Both the position numbers and the translations under genes were made by a program. A model generated the notes under the pieces. That model ran no database searches. It was not told the DNA's origin and saw only the letters and a list, made by a program, of their open reading frames with translations. A DNA stretch of 64,000 nt, taken from Andalucia godoyi (taxonomy: Eukaryota > Discoba > Jakobea > Jakobida > Andaluciidae). The first letter of the stretch is position 1. Every line of letters begins with the position of its first letter. Shown in pieces: positions 27,620 to 36,564 of this stretch. The stretch is taken from contig VRVR01000054.1 in assembly GCA_009859145.1 (NCBI GenBank), forward strand, positions 144,497-208,496, read 5' to 3'.

Positions 27620-30607
27620 ATGGGCTGCCAAGGATCAAAAGCAGTCGAGATGCATTCAGAAGAAGCACAAGCTCAGTGCTCTTCTCGCCAGCCAATGCAC
27701 ACGTTCACAACACCGGGTTCGGACTTGGGTGATGACCAAGAGTCCTTTGTGAGGATTCTGCAGTTGTCCTTGGGCTCGAAGGAGCAGGAGCGTGTTTTAA
27801 AGTCACTCCTGCTTGTGATATGCACTGCGTTCAGCGCAGAGGCTGCGGTTCTTCACGTTCTCGGCGATGACAAAGTGATGACAATCGTTAATTATTCTGG
27901 TGCGTCTGGCAGCACGAGCGGCGGTGGGAGCAATTCGTTTGCGACTGCTATAGACAAGCTGAGCAACAGTGGAGTGTGTGTGCTGAAGCGTAGTCAGTTT
28001 CTGATGGAACAGATGTTGGAGGACGAGGAGGAAGAATTTGTGCTACTAAGTCACTCGGAAGTCACCAGCGCAGAAAGGCCGTTGTGGAGGGATACCTGGA
28101 AGAGCATTGGGCCCGTGGAGTTTCAGGCGTCGGTGCCTGTTCGCATCACCGTACAGTCGTTCCGGTTCTCGAGACCCGTGGCCACGCTTTCGGTGCTGGA
28201 TTCTCATGCGCGACAGGTGTTTGGCGCCGACTGTCTTCGGAATCTGACACTGTTTGCGGATCTCTGTGGATTGCAGCTGTCAAACTGCGTGCAGGTTGAG
28301 CAAGAAGCTGCGAAAGAAAGGGCTGCAGCTGCAGCTTCGATGGCAGTAGGAAAGCAAAGCGCGCGACTCGGCCAAGAAACAGACCCGTTCAAGGATCGCA
28401 CTTGGCTGATTCAAGATGCGGCGACAACAGCAGCCGATCTTTCGCATCTACCCTGGGCGTTAGCCTGGAACGAGGCATTCCCGCGTCCGCCAATACCGGC
28501 AGATGACAGAAGCCGCATTTTGTGCGTATTAGAATACGATCTGCTGAATTTTCATCAGGAGCCTCTGTTTGACGAGTTCTGCAAATTCACTGCGGAATTG
28601 TTTGGATTCCCGCTCTCCGTGATATCGGTGCTGACCGCTGACGCACAGTTTTTCAAAGGACGGTTTGGCCTCCAATTGTCGAAAATCGACCGGTCTGCTG
28701 CCCTGTGCAACTACCCCACGAAGAAAAAAACATCCTTCGTCGTGCAGGATCTTGCGCAGCACAAGGAATTCCAAGAAAATCCTCTCGTGAACGGCGGGGC
28801 CATGGCGCTCCGCTTCTATGCTGGAGTTCCGCTTATCGTTGAAAGCGGTCACGCTGTGGGAACACTTTGTCTCCTAGACTGCCAGGCACACCCAGAATTC
28901 GGAAACGAGGAAACGAGGCTTCTGGAAGGAATTGCAGCCGTTCTCACACACCTGTTAGAGGAGCGCAGGAAGCGGCTACGGTACATGGCCACGATGCTTG
29001 ATTTGCCCCATTGTGGCAACGGCCATGAGCGGTATACCACCGACCCACCGCAAGGCTATGCAACTTTCGTGGCTGCAGAAATTGCCAACGCGGAAAGGCT
29101 GTGGTCAGTCGATCCTCGCGGAATGGAGAGTGCCGTTCGATCATACTCGTCTGTGCTTCGTGCCACATTGTCTCTCTACCGAGGATACGAGGTGTCGTGT
29201 CAAGACGAGAGCTTCCTCATTGCATTTCACAACGCAGTAGATGCATGCAGCTTTTGCACTGCCGTGCAGCTGAGAATGCTCCAGGAAAAATGCTCGGACG
29301 AGTGGCCAGCTCACGTTTCGGACCCGCGCATTCCAGGTGCTGACGGACACGGGCTGTGCTACGGCGGAATACTAGTGAACTTTGGCTTGGAACAGGGGGC
29401 TCTAGAGTTCCAGTCAATGAATCCAGCGTCGGAACGACGACGCTACTTCTGCCAAGCCGCTCTCCGTGCAACCGAGATATGCAGATCCATCATCATGCAG
29501 GGCGTAGCGGTCATGACCTCGTTGGTGTGGCACGATTATTACCGATGCCGCTTCCACAGCGTGGCTCATACCCCAGCAGACACGATGTTTCCGACCATTG
29601 TGCATCTTGGAGAGTTTTTGGAAGATGAAAACACAGGTCAACTGCAGAATCTGTTTATGATGGTGCCTGCGGAGCTGACCTGCAAGTCTTTTCGGGGGCG
29701 TCCGGATCATCCGTGCTCCTTTGTCGAATTATGCTCCTACGGACGCCCGTTGCACAACGACGTGTTAAGGCTGCAGAAGATCGCTTGCGGATGTCTCGAT
29801 TCTCCGAAAGGTTCTTCCGCTGCCGTCGTTCGAGCGACTGTCTGGCGATGGCGACAGATGCTAGCGGAGTGCTGCAGCACCGAAGTCGTCGCCAGCACGT
29901 CGGACATGATCTGCAGTGTCTTTGTTTCGCAAGCCAGGGCCCACAAAGGATACATTTTCAACCACGAACACACCAATGCAGTAGACCTTGTGTTTCCGTC
30001 CATCCACAAAGCCGTGCACTGGGTGTTTGCAGTGCAGAACGTCCTGGTGAATGCATCGTGGTCTTCGCAGCTGCTAAACATTCCTGGGTACGAAGAAGTC
30101 AAAGACTCCAACGGCGATTTCGTTCTCTTCCGCGGCCCCCGCATTCAGGTGTCTGCATCGGATCTGTGGACAAAGGACTCCGTTCTTGTCCCGGATCTCG
30201 ATACAGGACGCTTGAAAGCATCCGGTACCATCATGCAAGAGGTTGCGCGGCTGTCGAAACTTGCGCAGCCAGGCCAGTTTCTGTGCTGTCGTGCAACAGG
30301 CGTGCGAGCAGTCGAGTCCTTTAATTACTTCAGATCAAGCAATGTCAAGCAAAGAATTTTTAATCAGAACCGACACACGACCAGCGACGATGCCGACACG
30401 GAAGACGATGAGCCAGCAGAAGAGGAGGATGACGAAGAAACGGATAGGTTTGACGACGATGAATATGTGATCAGAAACGTCTCGTTCGAACCAGACTGCA
30501 GTGTTGTCGGCAGTATTGTGGAAGTGGCTCCGACCAATGGCGCCCTTTCCTATCGTCGTTTCCCTGCTGTTCTGCCTGCAACTCCAGAATCAAGCTGTTT
30601 GCAATAA
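27620..30607 (+). CDS. Membrane-anchored GAF-GAF protein with two degenerate class III cyclase domains
   Basis: The 995-aa protein starts MGCQGSKA, a motif for N-myristoylation of Gly2 and palmitoylation of Cys3, implying membrane anchoring. A divergent GAF (about 50-235) is followed by a clearer GAF domain (about 294-450, from RILCVLEYDLLNFHQEPLFD to GTLCLLD). Next is a class III nucleotide-cyclase homology domain (about 480-647), resembling fungal adenylyl cyclase in GYEVSCQDESFLIAF. The two metal-binding aspartates are replaced by Glu487 and Glu530. A second, more degraded cyclase-like domain (about 754-904, GYIFNHEH ... KASGTIMQEVARLSK) lacks them altogether. The tail is very acidic (about 920-950). 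I infer a catalytically weak or dead scaffold or ligand sensor. Start chosen at the MGC motif. Confidence 0.75.
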   Translation: MGCQGSKAVEMHSEEAQAQCSSRQPMHTFTTPGSDLGDDQESFVRILQLSLGSKEQERVLKSLLLVICTAFSAEAAVLHVLGDDKVMTIVNYSGASGSTSGGGSNSFATAIDKLSNSGVCVLKRSQFLMEQMLEDEEEEFVLLSHSEVTSAERPLWRDTWKSIGPVEFQASVPVRITVQSFRFSRPVATLSVLDSHARQVFGADCLRNLTLFADLCGLQLSNCVQVEQEAAKERAAAAASMAVGKQSARLGQETDPFKDRTWLIQDAATTAADLSHLPWALAWNEAFPRPPIPADDRSRILCVLEYDLLNFHQEPLFDEFCKFTAELFGFPLSVISVLTADAQFFKGRFGLQLSKIDRSAALCNYPTKKKTSFVVQDLAQHKEFQENPLVNGGAMALRFYAGVPLIVESGHAVGTLCLLDCQAHPEFGNEETRLLEGIAAVLTHLLEERRKRLRYMATMLDLPHCGNGHERYTTDPPQGYATFVAAEIANAERLWSVDPRGMESAVRSYSSVLRATLSLYRGYEVSCQDESFLIAFHNAVDACSFCTAVQLRMLQEKCSDEWPAHVSDPRIPGADGHGLCYGGILVNFGLEQGALEFQSMNPASERRRYFCQAALRATEICRSIIMQGVAVMTSLVWHDYYRCRFHSVAHTPADTMFPTIVHLGEFLEDENTGQLQNLFMMVPAELTCKSFRGRPDHPCSFVELCSYGRPLHNDVLRLQKIACGCLDSPKGSSAAVVRATVWRWRQMLAECCSTEVVASTSDMICSVFVSQARAHKGYIFNHEHTNAVDLVFPSIHKAVHWVFAVQNVLVNASWSSQLLNIPGYEEVKDSNGDFVLFRGPRIQVSASDLWTKDSVLVPDLDTGRLKASGTIMQEVARLSKLAQPGQFLCCRATGVRAVESFNYFRSSNVKQRIFNQNRHTTSDDADTEDDEPAEEEDDEETDRFDDDEYVIRNVSFEPDCSVVGSIVEVAPTNGALSYRRFPAVLPATPESSCLQ

Positions 30608-31042
30608 GATATTTCTCGGCCCCCCCCCCCCCCCCCCCCGTTTTTTTTTTTTTGGCAGTCGTAGTACAAAATAGCCTCGTTTCCTCCATGGCGCCTGTTG
30701 ATCATTTGATGTGTATGGGGGGGGTATGTACGAGGCTTTTAGGCGGACAAACGAAAATAGATTTGGTCATTTTCCCCGACCTATTTATTGTTTCATCCCG
30801 CCCGCAACTCGTCAGCTTTGCAGGTGTGTTTTGGAAAAATTCCTCGGGTCCTTGATTTTTGCCTCTTGTCTTTTCTGTTTCTGTTGTTGTTTTGCTTTGC
30901 CCTCCTTTTTTTCTTTCTTCCAGTTTTTTTTCTTCTTCTTCATTTGGCGTTGAAGCCGTAAGTGTCTTTTTTTTTGTTTTGTTTTTGTTTTGTTTTTGTT
31001 TTTGATTTGGCTGCGTGTTTGAAAATCCTCAAAAAACCATCC
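30608..31042. other. Spacer between the GAF gene and the oxidase fusion
   Basis: 435 bases without a gene. A 20-base poly-C run then T13 lies just after the GAF gene stop (30,620-30,653). The rest is T-rich leader of the next gene. Confidence 0.5.
30620..30653. repeat. Poly-C(20) followed by poly-T(13)
   Basis: A homopolymer pair separated by a single G, 13 bases after the GAF gene stop codon. The C-run could form i-motif/G-quadruplex structure; the length should be treated as approximate. Confidence 0.8.
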
Positions 31043-32977
31043 ATGGTCCTTGCGTTCTCACCGCCTCTTGGAGTGGGCCGCTCTCTTGATGAGGAGCTTG
31101 GGTTTTTACACTGCTACTCGCGACATGCGATCCACGGACTGATTCACACTGTATCTGTGTTTGCGCTGCTGCATTTTATGTTTTCTTCCTTCGCGTATGC
31201 TCCGTACATATTCTCGATTGCGGCACTGTTCCTGTACTTTTCTTGGGATAAGTCGTGTTCTGTCGTTATGGCGCTGGCTGCGTATGGGGGACTGCGCTTT
31301 TTTGCTCCGGTTTCAGCATCTACATTGATAATCCTGTTGTTGCTGACTGGAATCAGCGAACTTCATTCGATTGGACGTTTGCTTCCTTTGAGAAATGTGA
31401 AGTTGCTGGTGTTCTCACTTCCGTTCTACGCCATGATGCGGCTTTTGTGGTGGACAGGCCATTCGTGGTTTATGTGGGAGCGGGTCATTGCGTACGACGC
31501 GCTCTGGAGCTGCAAGATCCGTGGGAAAAAGGTCAACAATGTTTGGTGTGTGCAGTATGCTACGTCATCCAACTGGAACGGCCAGCTAACGAACCGTTTT
31601 GATTATACGTTTGTTCCGGAAACTGCGCAAGATGTTGTGAACATTGTGAACTGGGCAAGGAACAACGGCAAAAAGCTGCGGATTCGAGGTCAAGGCCACA
31701 CAACGTCTCCCTTGCTGTTTTCCGATACGGATTCATGCCTAATTGACGTTCGAATCATGAATGCAGTTCGGATGGACGAGACGGCGCCGCCGAGCGCTCC
31801 TCGAGTCGTCGTATCTGCGGGCACCTGTTCTCACGAGATGGATTCGTTGCTGGAGCCGTTGGGCCTTTGCCAGCCTTGCAACACCGTGCTTTCGAACTTT
31901 CGTGTGGTTGGAGTTGTGTGCACTGGCTGCCATGGCGCAGGCTTCGAGTACGACTGCATCTCCGAACGCGTGGAATGGGTCAAGGTTGTCACTTCAGAGG
32001 GAAAGATTGAAACGATTTCTGAGGAATCGCATGGTGCAGATGTGATGGGAGCCATGCGCTGCAACCTTGGCGCTCTCGGAGTCGTTTTGGAACTGGCGCT
32101 TCGCGTGGAGCCGAGCACCACATGGAAGATCACTGATGAGTTGATTCCTGTGGAGAAAATGACTCGAGAGACTCTCAAGGATATTTTCAAACGCCCAGGG
32201 ACCACGGCAGAGCTGCTCTTCTTCCCGGCAGCTCAGGAATTTTGGATCAAGAAGTGCATACAACTCCCTGCAGGGACACCGGTTCATCCGTACTGGAAGG
32301 CGTACCGCACCGTTCAGGATCTGCTGACGGGCACAATGTCAATTCCTCTGCGTTGGGCTTTCAATTTCGTGAGCCATGTTCCGCAGTTCAATTTGTTTCC
32401 ACTGTATGTTCGCCAGCACTGGAAGTCCAACAGACAGTGGCTTGATATGCTCGCAATGACCAGTGTTCCGGTTCCTACGCTGGGCGCCGTGCACTACGGA
32501 AACTGCCTTGATCGGCTGTCCTTTGAGTTGTCCGAGTATCTCTTCAAAGTTGATCCGGATTTTGGAAATCTGCATTCTTTGCTGATGAGCTGCACTGCAG
32601 ATATTCGGACTATGCTTCGAGCAGGGGAAGTGCCGGTCACGTTGGTCATGGAGTTCCGAGTCAATCCTGCGTCTGAACGCACCACGCTGTCGCCGATGTA
32701 CGGGAAAGCAGGCGAGTTCTTTTGCGGTCTTGAGTGGATTTCCTTGAAGGGGACGCCGGGGTACGACGAGTATGTTGCCCGTATGGCCAAGAAGCTGTTT
32801 GATGAGTATGGTGCGCGTCCGCACTGGGCAAAGAAGATGATTCTGCCGAACCACGAGCTGTTTCCTCGCATCAAGAAATCATTTGGACAGCGGATCCATT
32901 CGTTTGAAAACATCCGTAAGCGACTGGATCCTCATGACATGTTCCTCTGTGATTTCCTGGACCGTATCTTGCATTGA
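31043..32977 (+). CDS. Fusion of an Mpo1-like (DUF962) membrane domain with a sugar-lactone (ALO/GULO-type) FAD oxidase
   Basis: 644 aa. Residues about 13-150 are hydrophobic with several membrane segments and resemble Mpo1/YGL010w (DUF962). They include LDEELGFLHCYSRHAIHGLIH, whose spaced histidines parallel Mpo1's Fe(II)-ligand region, and a later SELHSIGRLL. Residues about 165-644 are a PCMH-type flavoprotein of the L-gulonolactone/D-arabinonolactone oxidase family. RIRGQGHTTSP contains His219, the expected covalent FAD attachment site, and the C-terminus has ARPHWAKK and DPHDMFL. The family makes ascorbate or its analogues in ER or mitochondrial membranes. The FAD part is firm; the Mpo1 part is by pattern. 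ATG at 31043 chosen over a T-rich-leader opening. Confidence 0.8.
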   Translation: MVLAFSPPLGVGRSLDEELGFLHCYSRHAIHGLIHTVSVFALLHFMFSSFAYAPYIFSIAALFLYFSWDKSCSVVMALAAYGGLRFFAPVSASTLIILLLLTGISELHSIGRLLPLRNVKLLVFSLPFYAMMRLLWWTGHSWFMWERVIAYDALWSCKIRGKKVNNVWCVQYATSSNWNGQLTNRFDYTFVPETAQDVVNIVNWARNNGKKLRIRGQGHTTSPLLFSDTDSCLIDVRIMNAVRMDETAPPSAPRVVVSAGTCSHEMDSLLEPLGLCQPCNTVLSNFRVVGVVCTGCHGAGFEYDCISERVEWVKVVTSEGKIETISEESHGADVMGAMRCNLGALGVVLELALRVEPSTTWKITDELIPVEKMTRETLKDIFKRPGTTAELLFFPAAQEFWIKKCIQLPAGTPVHPYWKAYRTVQDLLTGTMSIPLRWAFNFVSHVPQFNLFPLYVRQHWKSNRQWLDMLAMTSVPVPTLGAVHYGNCLDRLSFELSEYLFKVDPDFGNLHSLLMSCTADIRTMLRAGEVPVTLVMEFRVNPASERTTLSPMYGKAGEFFCGLEWISLKGTPGYDEYVARMAKKLFDEYGARPHWAKKMILPNHELFPRIKKSFGQRIHSFENIRKRLDPHDMFLCDFLDRILH

Positions 32978-33077
32978 CAATGGTTCTCTATTATTGTCCC
33001 ACCCACGATCATACTTTGTCGGGTATTCCGCGCATTCTCCACAAACTAGCCACAAGCCTAATATTTATTTATTTTTA

Positions 33078-33108
<31 letters not shown>

Positions 33109-33663
33109 TTTATTTTATAAACAAATTCCTCCATATAACGTTTCCACTTTATAGACGAAGGATCTCGAACTCTATGTCCATGCGTACTGACACCAATGGA
33201 GTGCATTTGTCGTTATTCCAAAGCCAGTGTTGCTTCACAGCACCTGTTGTACGTACTCTTCCAAAAAACGTCCATTGTTGACCTCAATTCTGAAATTGAC
33301 TGTAAAAAAATAAATTAATAATAATAAATAGTAATAAATCATGAAAAAAGACGAAACTGACGGGGAATGACCGACTGACGGACTGACACCGCCTCATTTT
33401 CACTATTGAGCGGTCCGTGTGCGTGTGTGTCTGTGGTTTTTTCCTCGTAGCCTTTGTGTTGGGGCCGCCTTTTCGGCACTTGCTCGTCTTTCGTTTCATA
33501 AACTCATCCTTTTCCCTTTCCTCCGTCTTTTGTGGTTTATTTTACTTTATTTTTTAAAATCTTTTTCCTACCATCCACTTCCTTTTTCCTTTGTAGTTTT
33601 CGTTTGCGCATTCTCGACCTCCTCTTTTTTGGATCCGCCTTTTCCAGCCCACTTTTCATCAAC
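32978..33663. other. Spacer upstream of Ras
   Basis: 686 bases, no gene seen. A (ttttta)n array at about 33,062-33,115 follows the oxidase gene. The 200 bases before the Ras ATG are pyrimidine-rich. Confidence 0.45.
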
Positions 33664-33790
33664 ATGTCCGAGTACAAGATTGTCGTAGTAGGTTCCGGTG
33701 GTGTCGGCAAGTCCGGTATGTGTTCCTTCTGTTCCTTCTGTTCCTTGTGTTCCTTGTGTTCCTGTCTTTTGTAGCGCAGTATTAACGAGT

Positions 33791-33831
<41 letters not shown>

Positions 33832-34358
33832 GATGGTCACCAGCGCTCACAATCCAGCTGATTCAGAACTACTTTATTGAGGAATACGACCCGACGATTG
33901 AGGACTCGTACCGCAAGCAAGCGACGATTGACAATGAGACTTGTCTGTTGGATATTCTGGATACTGCAGGACAGGAGGAGTATTCTGCTCTTCGCGACCA
34001 GTATATGCGTTCTGGCCAGGGATTCCTGCTCGTGTACTCGATTACCGAGAAGAAGTCGTTTGAGGAAATTGCGACTTTCCGGGAGCAGATTCTGCGAGTC
34101 AAGGACGCCGATGACGTGCCGATGGTTCTGGTGGGAAACAAGGCCGATTTAGAAAACGACCGTCAAGTTGCGACGCAGGCTGGAAAGAACCAGGCCCGCT
34201 TGTACAACTCTCCGTTCTTCGAGACATCTGCAAAGGATCGTATGAACGTTGAGGAAGCCTTCTACGAGCTCGTCAGACAGATCAGAGCCGATCGCGCACG
34301 GAAAGAAGGCACTGCAAAGCCCCAGAAGAAGAAGAAAGGTGGCTGCGAACTCCTCTAA
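33664..34358 (+). CDS. Ras-family small GTPase, two exons
   Basis: Exons 33664-33715 and 33844-34358 join in phase 1 to give 188 aa. The P-loop is GSGGVGKS (10-17), the effector loop YDPTIEDSY is identical to classical Ras, and switch [19 protein letters not shown] has the catalytic Gln. NKAD and ETSAK complete the G4/G5 motifs. The tail is poly-Lys followed by CELL, a CaaX box ending in Leu and so predicted to be geranylgeranylated, as in Rap1. It is a plasma-membrane switch for growth/motility signalling. The split codon lies directly after the P-loop Ser17 (GKS-Ala). It is the only gene in the window with a confident intron. Confidence 0.97.
33716..33843 (+). other. Spliceosomal intron of Ras, repeat-filled
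   Basis: 128 bases from gtatgt to cag, phase 1. Almost all of it is tandem repeat: about four 9-mers (ttccttctg/ttccttgtg) at 33,722-33,762 and about fourteen ttg units at 33,791-33,832. Removing it restores the canonical GKSALTIQL sequence. Confidence 0.95.
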
Positions 34359-34428
34359 ATCGTCCCATTCTCCCTCTCCCTTCTTTCTCCCGTGATTGTC
34401 ACCGTGTCTGTTTTGTCTGTTTTGTCCG

Positions 34429-34464
34429 CCCCCTTGCCCCTTGCCCCTTGCCCCTTGCCCCTTT
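34429..34464. repeat. Tandem heptamer (ccccttg)n in the Ras 3' flank
   Basis: Four to five copies of ccccttg, 70 bases after the Ras stop codon. It is the third 7-base array in the window. Confidence 0.8.
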
Positions 34465-34775
34465 GTCCTTGCTTCTTGCTATTCCATTCATCTGCTTTTC
34501 CCGATCCTTCGCCTTCCGCCTTGTTTCAGGAGGGAGAGGGTAGTACACAATCTCTGTTTAGTTCTGCTATCATGTTCCGACAAGTAAATATCGTCTGTCT
34601 TCTATGTATGTTGTGTTTCTTTAACTATAAATTCTGGAAACCATCGAAGAGTGTGCTTGGATGCAGCAACACGTAGTGGAAAGCTCGTCGGGGGCTCCGT
34701 CATGCCTTACGTCGCAGGGGTGCGGCCACACAGACCGCATGTCACCCAGTTCAAGCATGCTGCGATGTAGTGAGC

Positions 34776-34943
34776 CTAATTTTCAGAAGAGAACAGGTTA
34801 GACGCAAGAAAGGGGGGAAAAATGAAGCAAATGCGCTTGTCTGAGCGTGAAATAAACAGCAAACATACCAAGAGCGAGAATGTCGAAGCAATAAAGTTTC
34901 CGACAATAACAAACGGTCGAACCAACCACGATGCCAGACCCAT
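34776..34943 (-). CDS. Possible 55-aa membrane micro-protein
   Basis: From an ATG at 34943 the frame gives a 55-aa product starting MGLASWLVRPFVIVGNF, with a hydrophobic helix at about 8-32. A gtatgt...ctcag stretch (complement 34841-34868, 28 nt) inside it resembles an intron; splicing would replace the tail and move the stop to 34751 (54 aa). A T-rich leader and an A/T-rich start context favour a real gene. No family is recognised, and it may be spurious. Confidence 0.3.
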   Translation of the reverse strand: MGLASWLVRPFVIVGNFIASTFSLLVCLLFISRSDKRICFIFPPFLASNLFSSEN

Positions 34944-35556
34944 AATGATGCTTTGTTCTTTTTTCTTTCTTTCTTCTGCGGTTTGATAACAAGTTCGAGG
35001 GATGTGAAGCCTTGGAAATGGATGGCAAAACAAAAAACAAAAAAAAAAAAAAAGGTTCCGCATGCTCGAAGATCGTGTTCGAATCAGCACCACCTGTGGC
35101 AACAACAACAACAAAAACGTTTTATCCTCGAAGTTCTACTGGAGCACAGTGGCGCAGTGGAACCTTCCACATACCATAAAACACATTATAACAATATTGA
35201 TAACAGTACATAGCAACAGCAAAAACAAAAACAACAATATAACAATAACACCAAAGAGGATCAGCAAGACAGTGACGTGACCCTCCCGTTTTCGCTCGAA
35301 CCGCAACTAGAAAATTTCTTTTCCAAGAGTACGTTATCAATGGAGATACACAAGCAGTTGCATCCCCATGCAAGGAGAGAGGAAAGAAGGAGAGAGGGGG
35401 ATATTCAAAAATCCGCTGCACAGCGAGAGCAACCCCGCGCTCTCTTTCCTTCCTGATCCACGGCAATGAAGCATTGGTTAGAAAATAAAAAGGGAAAAGG
35501 CCGAGCGGGGAGGATAAAAAACAAGGCAAAAATGGTGATGCTTTGCATTTGAATCA

Positions 35557-36564
35557 TCATGTCTCGGCATCGCGGAGAGGACAGAGTTGATCCGGAGGGG
35601 ATTCCAACAAGGGAATTCCAAACTCGTCTGCGCACACACCGTTGGAGATCTCGACTCTGCGGACCGTGTTTTCCAGTTTTCGGATGCCAACGTTTGCAGA
35701 GTTTCTGTCATAGCGCTGCTTTCTGCCCAAGCAGTAGCTGATCTTATCGACGTACATCATTTTCAGTTTTTCCGAGTACCCGAATACAACAGCGTTCAGC
35801 AGTGGCGTGCTTGGCTCAAAGATGGCCTGCATATAGAACAGCCAATCCTGCTGCAAGGACGGGTTGACATACCCCAGAATTCGGTTCACGAGTCCCCATA
35901 CCCAGCAGAACCCAAACACGACAATGAATGCCAGCAACCGCCGCTGCACCTTGTGTCTCGCTTCCAGGTTACCTCTCGTCGACGATTGCGGAAGCACTTT
36001 GATTTCGATCGTCATCCGCCGAATCACGAGAAATGACGCCACAACATTGAACATGAACACAAAGAACAGGATGCCGTAGCCAAAGTAGATGCGAGCTGGA
36101 TTCTGGTCGCCCTTGATCCAGCAGTGATGCGGTCCTGCAGGACCGAATTCATTGTGTTCATACAAATATGCAGTCATGAAGCTCGGAAAGCCCCACGCAA
36201 TAACATGATACACAGACTCCCACCAAAACACTCGCAGCGAGCTTCCGGGTCGAAGATTCGAGAATGCAACTCGAATGAGATGAACGGCCAGAAACAGCAT
36301 CCAAAACAGCCCTGCGAATCCAAACATCTGGATCAAGCTTGCCTGTGTCGTGCACAGATGGTCATCTTCCACCACAAACGGCGACAAGAACCATGCACAC
36401 GAATCGAAAAAATCCGCAATCGACAGCCAAAGCACCAGCCGTTGACGATGATGCGAGAGCGTTCGGAACATGCAAAACGACACAATCACAAATAACGCAC
36501 CGAGGATGCCAAAGCTCGCAGACACGGCAACCACGATTGATATTGTTGTCGGCGACGGCGTCAT
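35557..36564 (-). CDS. Seven-transmembrane receptor of the cAMP-receptor-like (Crl/GCR1) class
   Basis: The 335-aa protein has seven hydrophobic segments (about 8-30, 42-62, 76-98, 117-137, 161-183, 212-232, 246-266). Family-like features include WLSIADFFDS in TM2, a CTTQ segment before TM3, CWI in the second extracellular loop, and FCWVWGLVNRILGYVNP in TM6. Such receptors couple to heterotrimeric G proteins; in Dictyostelium the class senses cAMP. The ligand here is unknown. The C-terminal tail carries a Cys pair and basic residues. The ATG at 36564 is used; the frame opens five codons earlier at a non-ATG codon. Confidence 0.8.
   Translation of the reverse strand: MTPSPTTISIVVAVSASFGILGALFVIVSFCMFRTLSHHRQRLVLWLSIADFFDSCAWFLSPFVVEDDHLCTTQASLIQMFGFAGLFWMLFLAVHLIRVAFSNLRPGSSLRVFWWESVYHVIAWGFPSFMTAYLYEHNEFGPAGPHHCWIKGDQNPARIYFGYGILFFVFMFNVVASFLVIRRMTIEIKVLPQSSTRGNLEARHKVQRRLLAFIVVFGFCWVWGLVNRILGYVNPSLQQDWLFYMQAIFEPSTPLLNAVVFGYSEKLKMMYVDKISYCLGRKQRYDRNSANVGIRKLENTVRRVEISNGVCADEFGIPLLESPPDQLCPLRDAET

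Larger units (their letters stand above)
34359..35556. other. 1.2-kb gap between Ras and the GPCR gene
   Basis: Apart from the heptamer array and a possible tiny minus-strand gene at about 34,751-34,943, no feature is recognised. A/T-rich homopolymers occur near 35,037-35,054. No tRNA fold could be made from a lone gttcgaatc motif at about 35,076. Confidence 0.35.

Noticed and set aside
35060-35110. tRNA gene suggested by a gttcgaatc T-loop
   Set aside because: The 70 bases upstream include a poly-A run and form no acceptor or anticodon stem on either strand.
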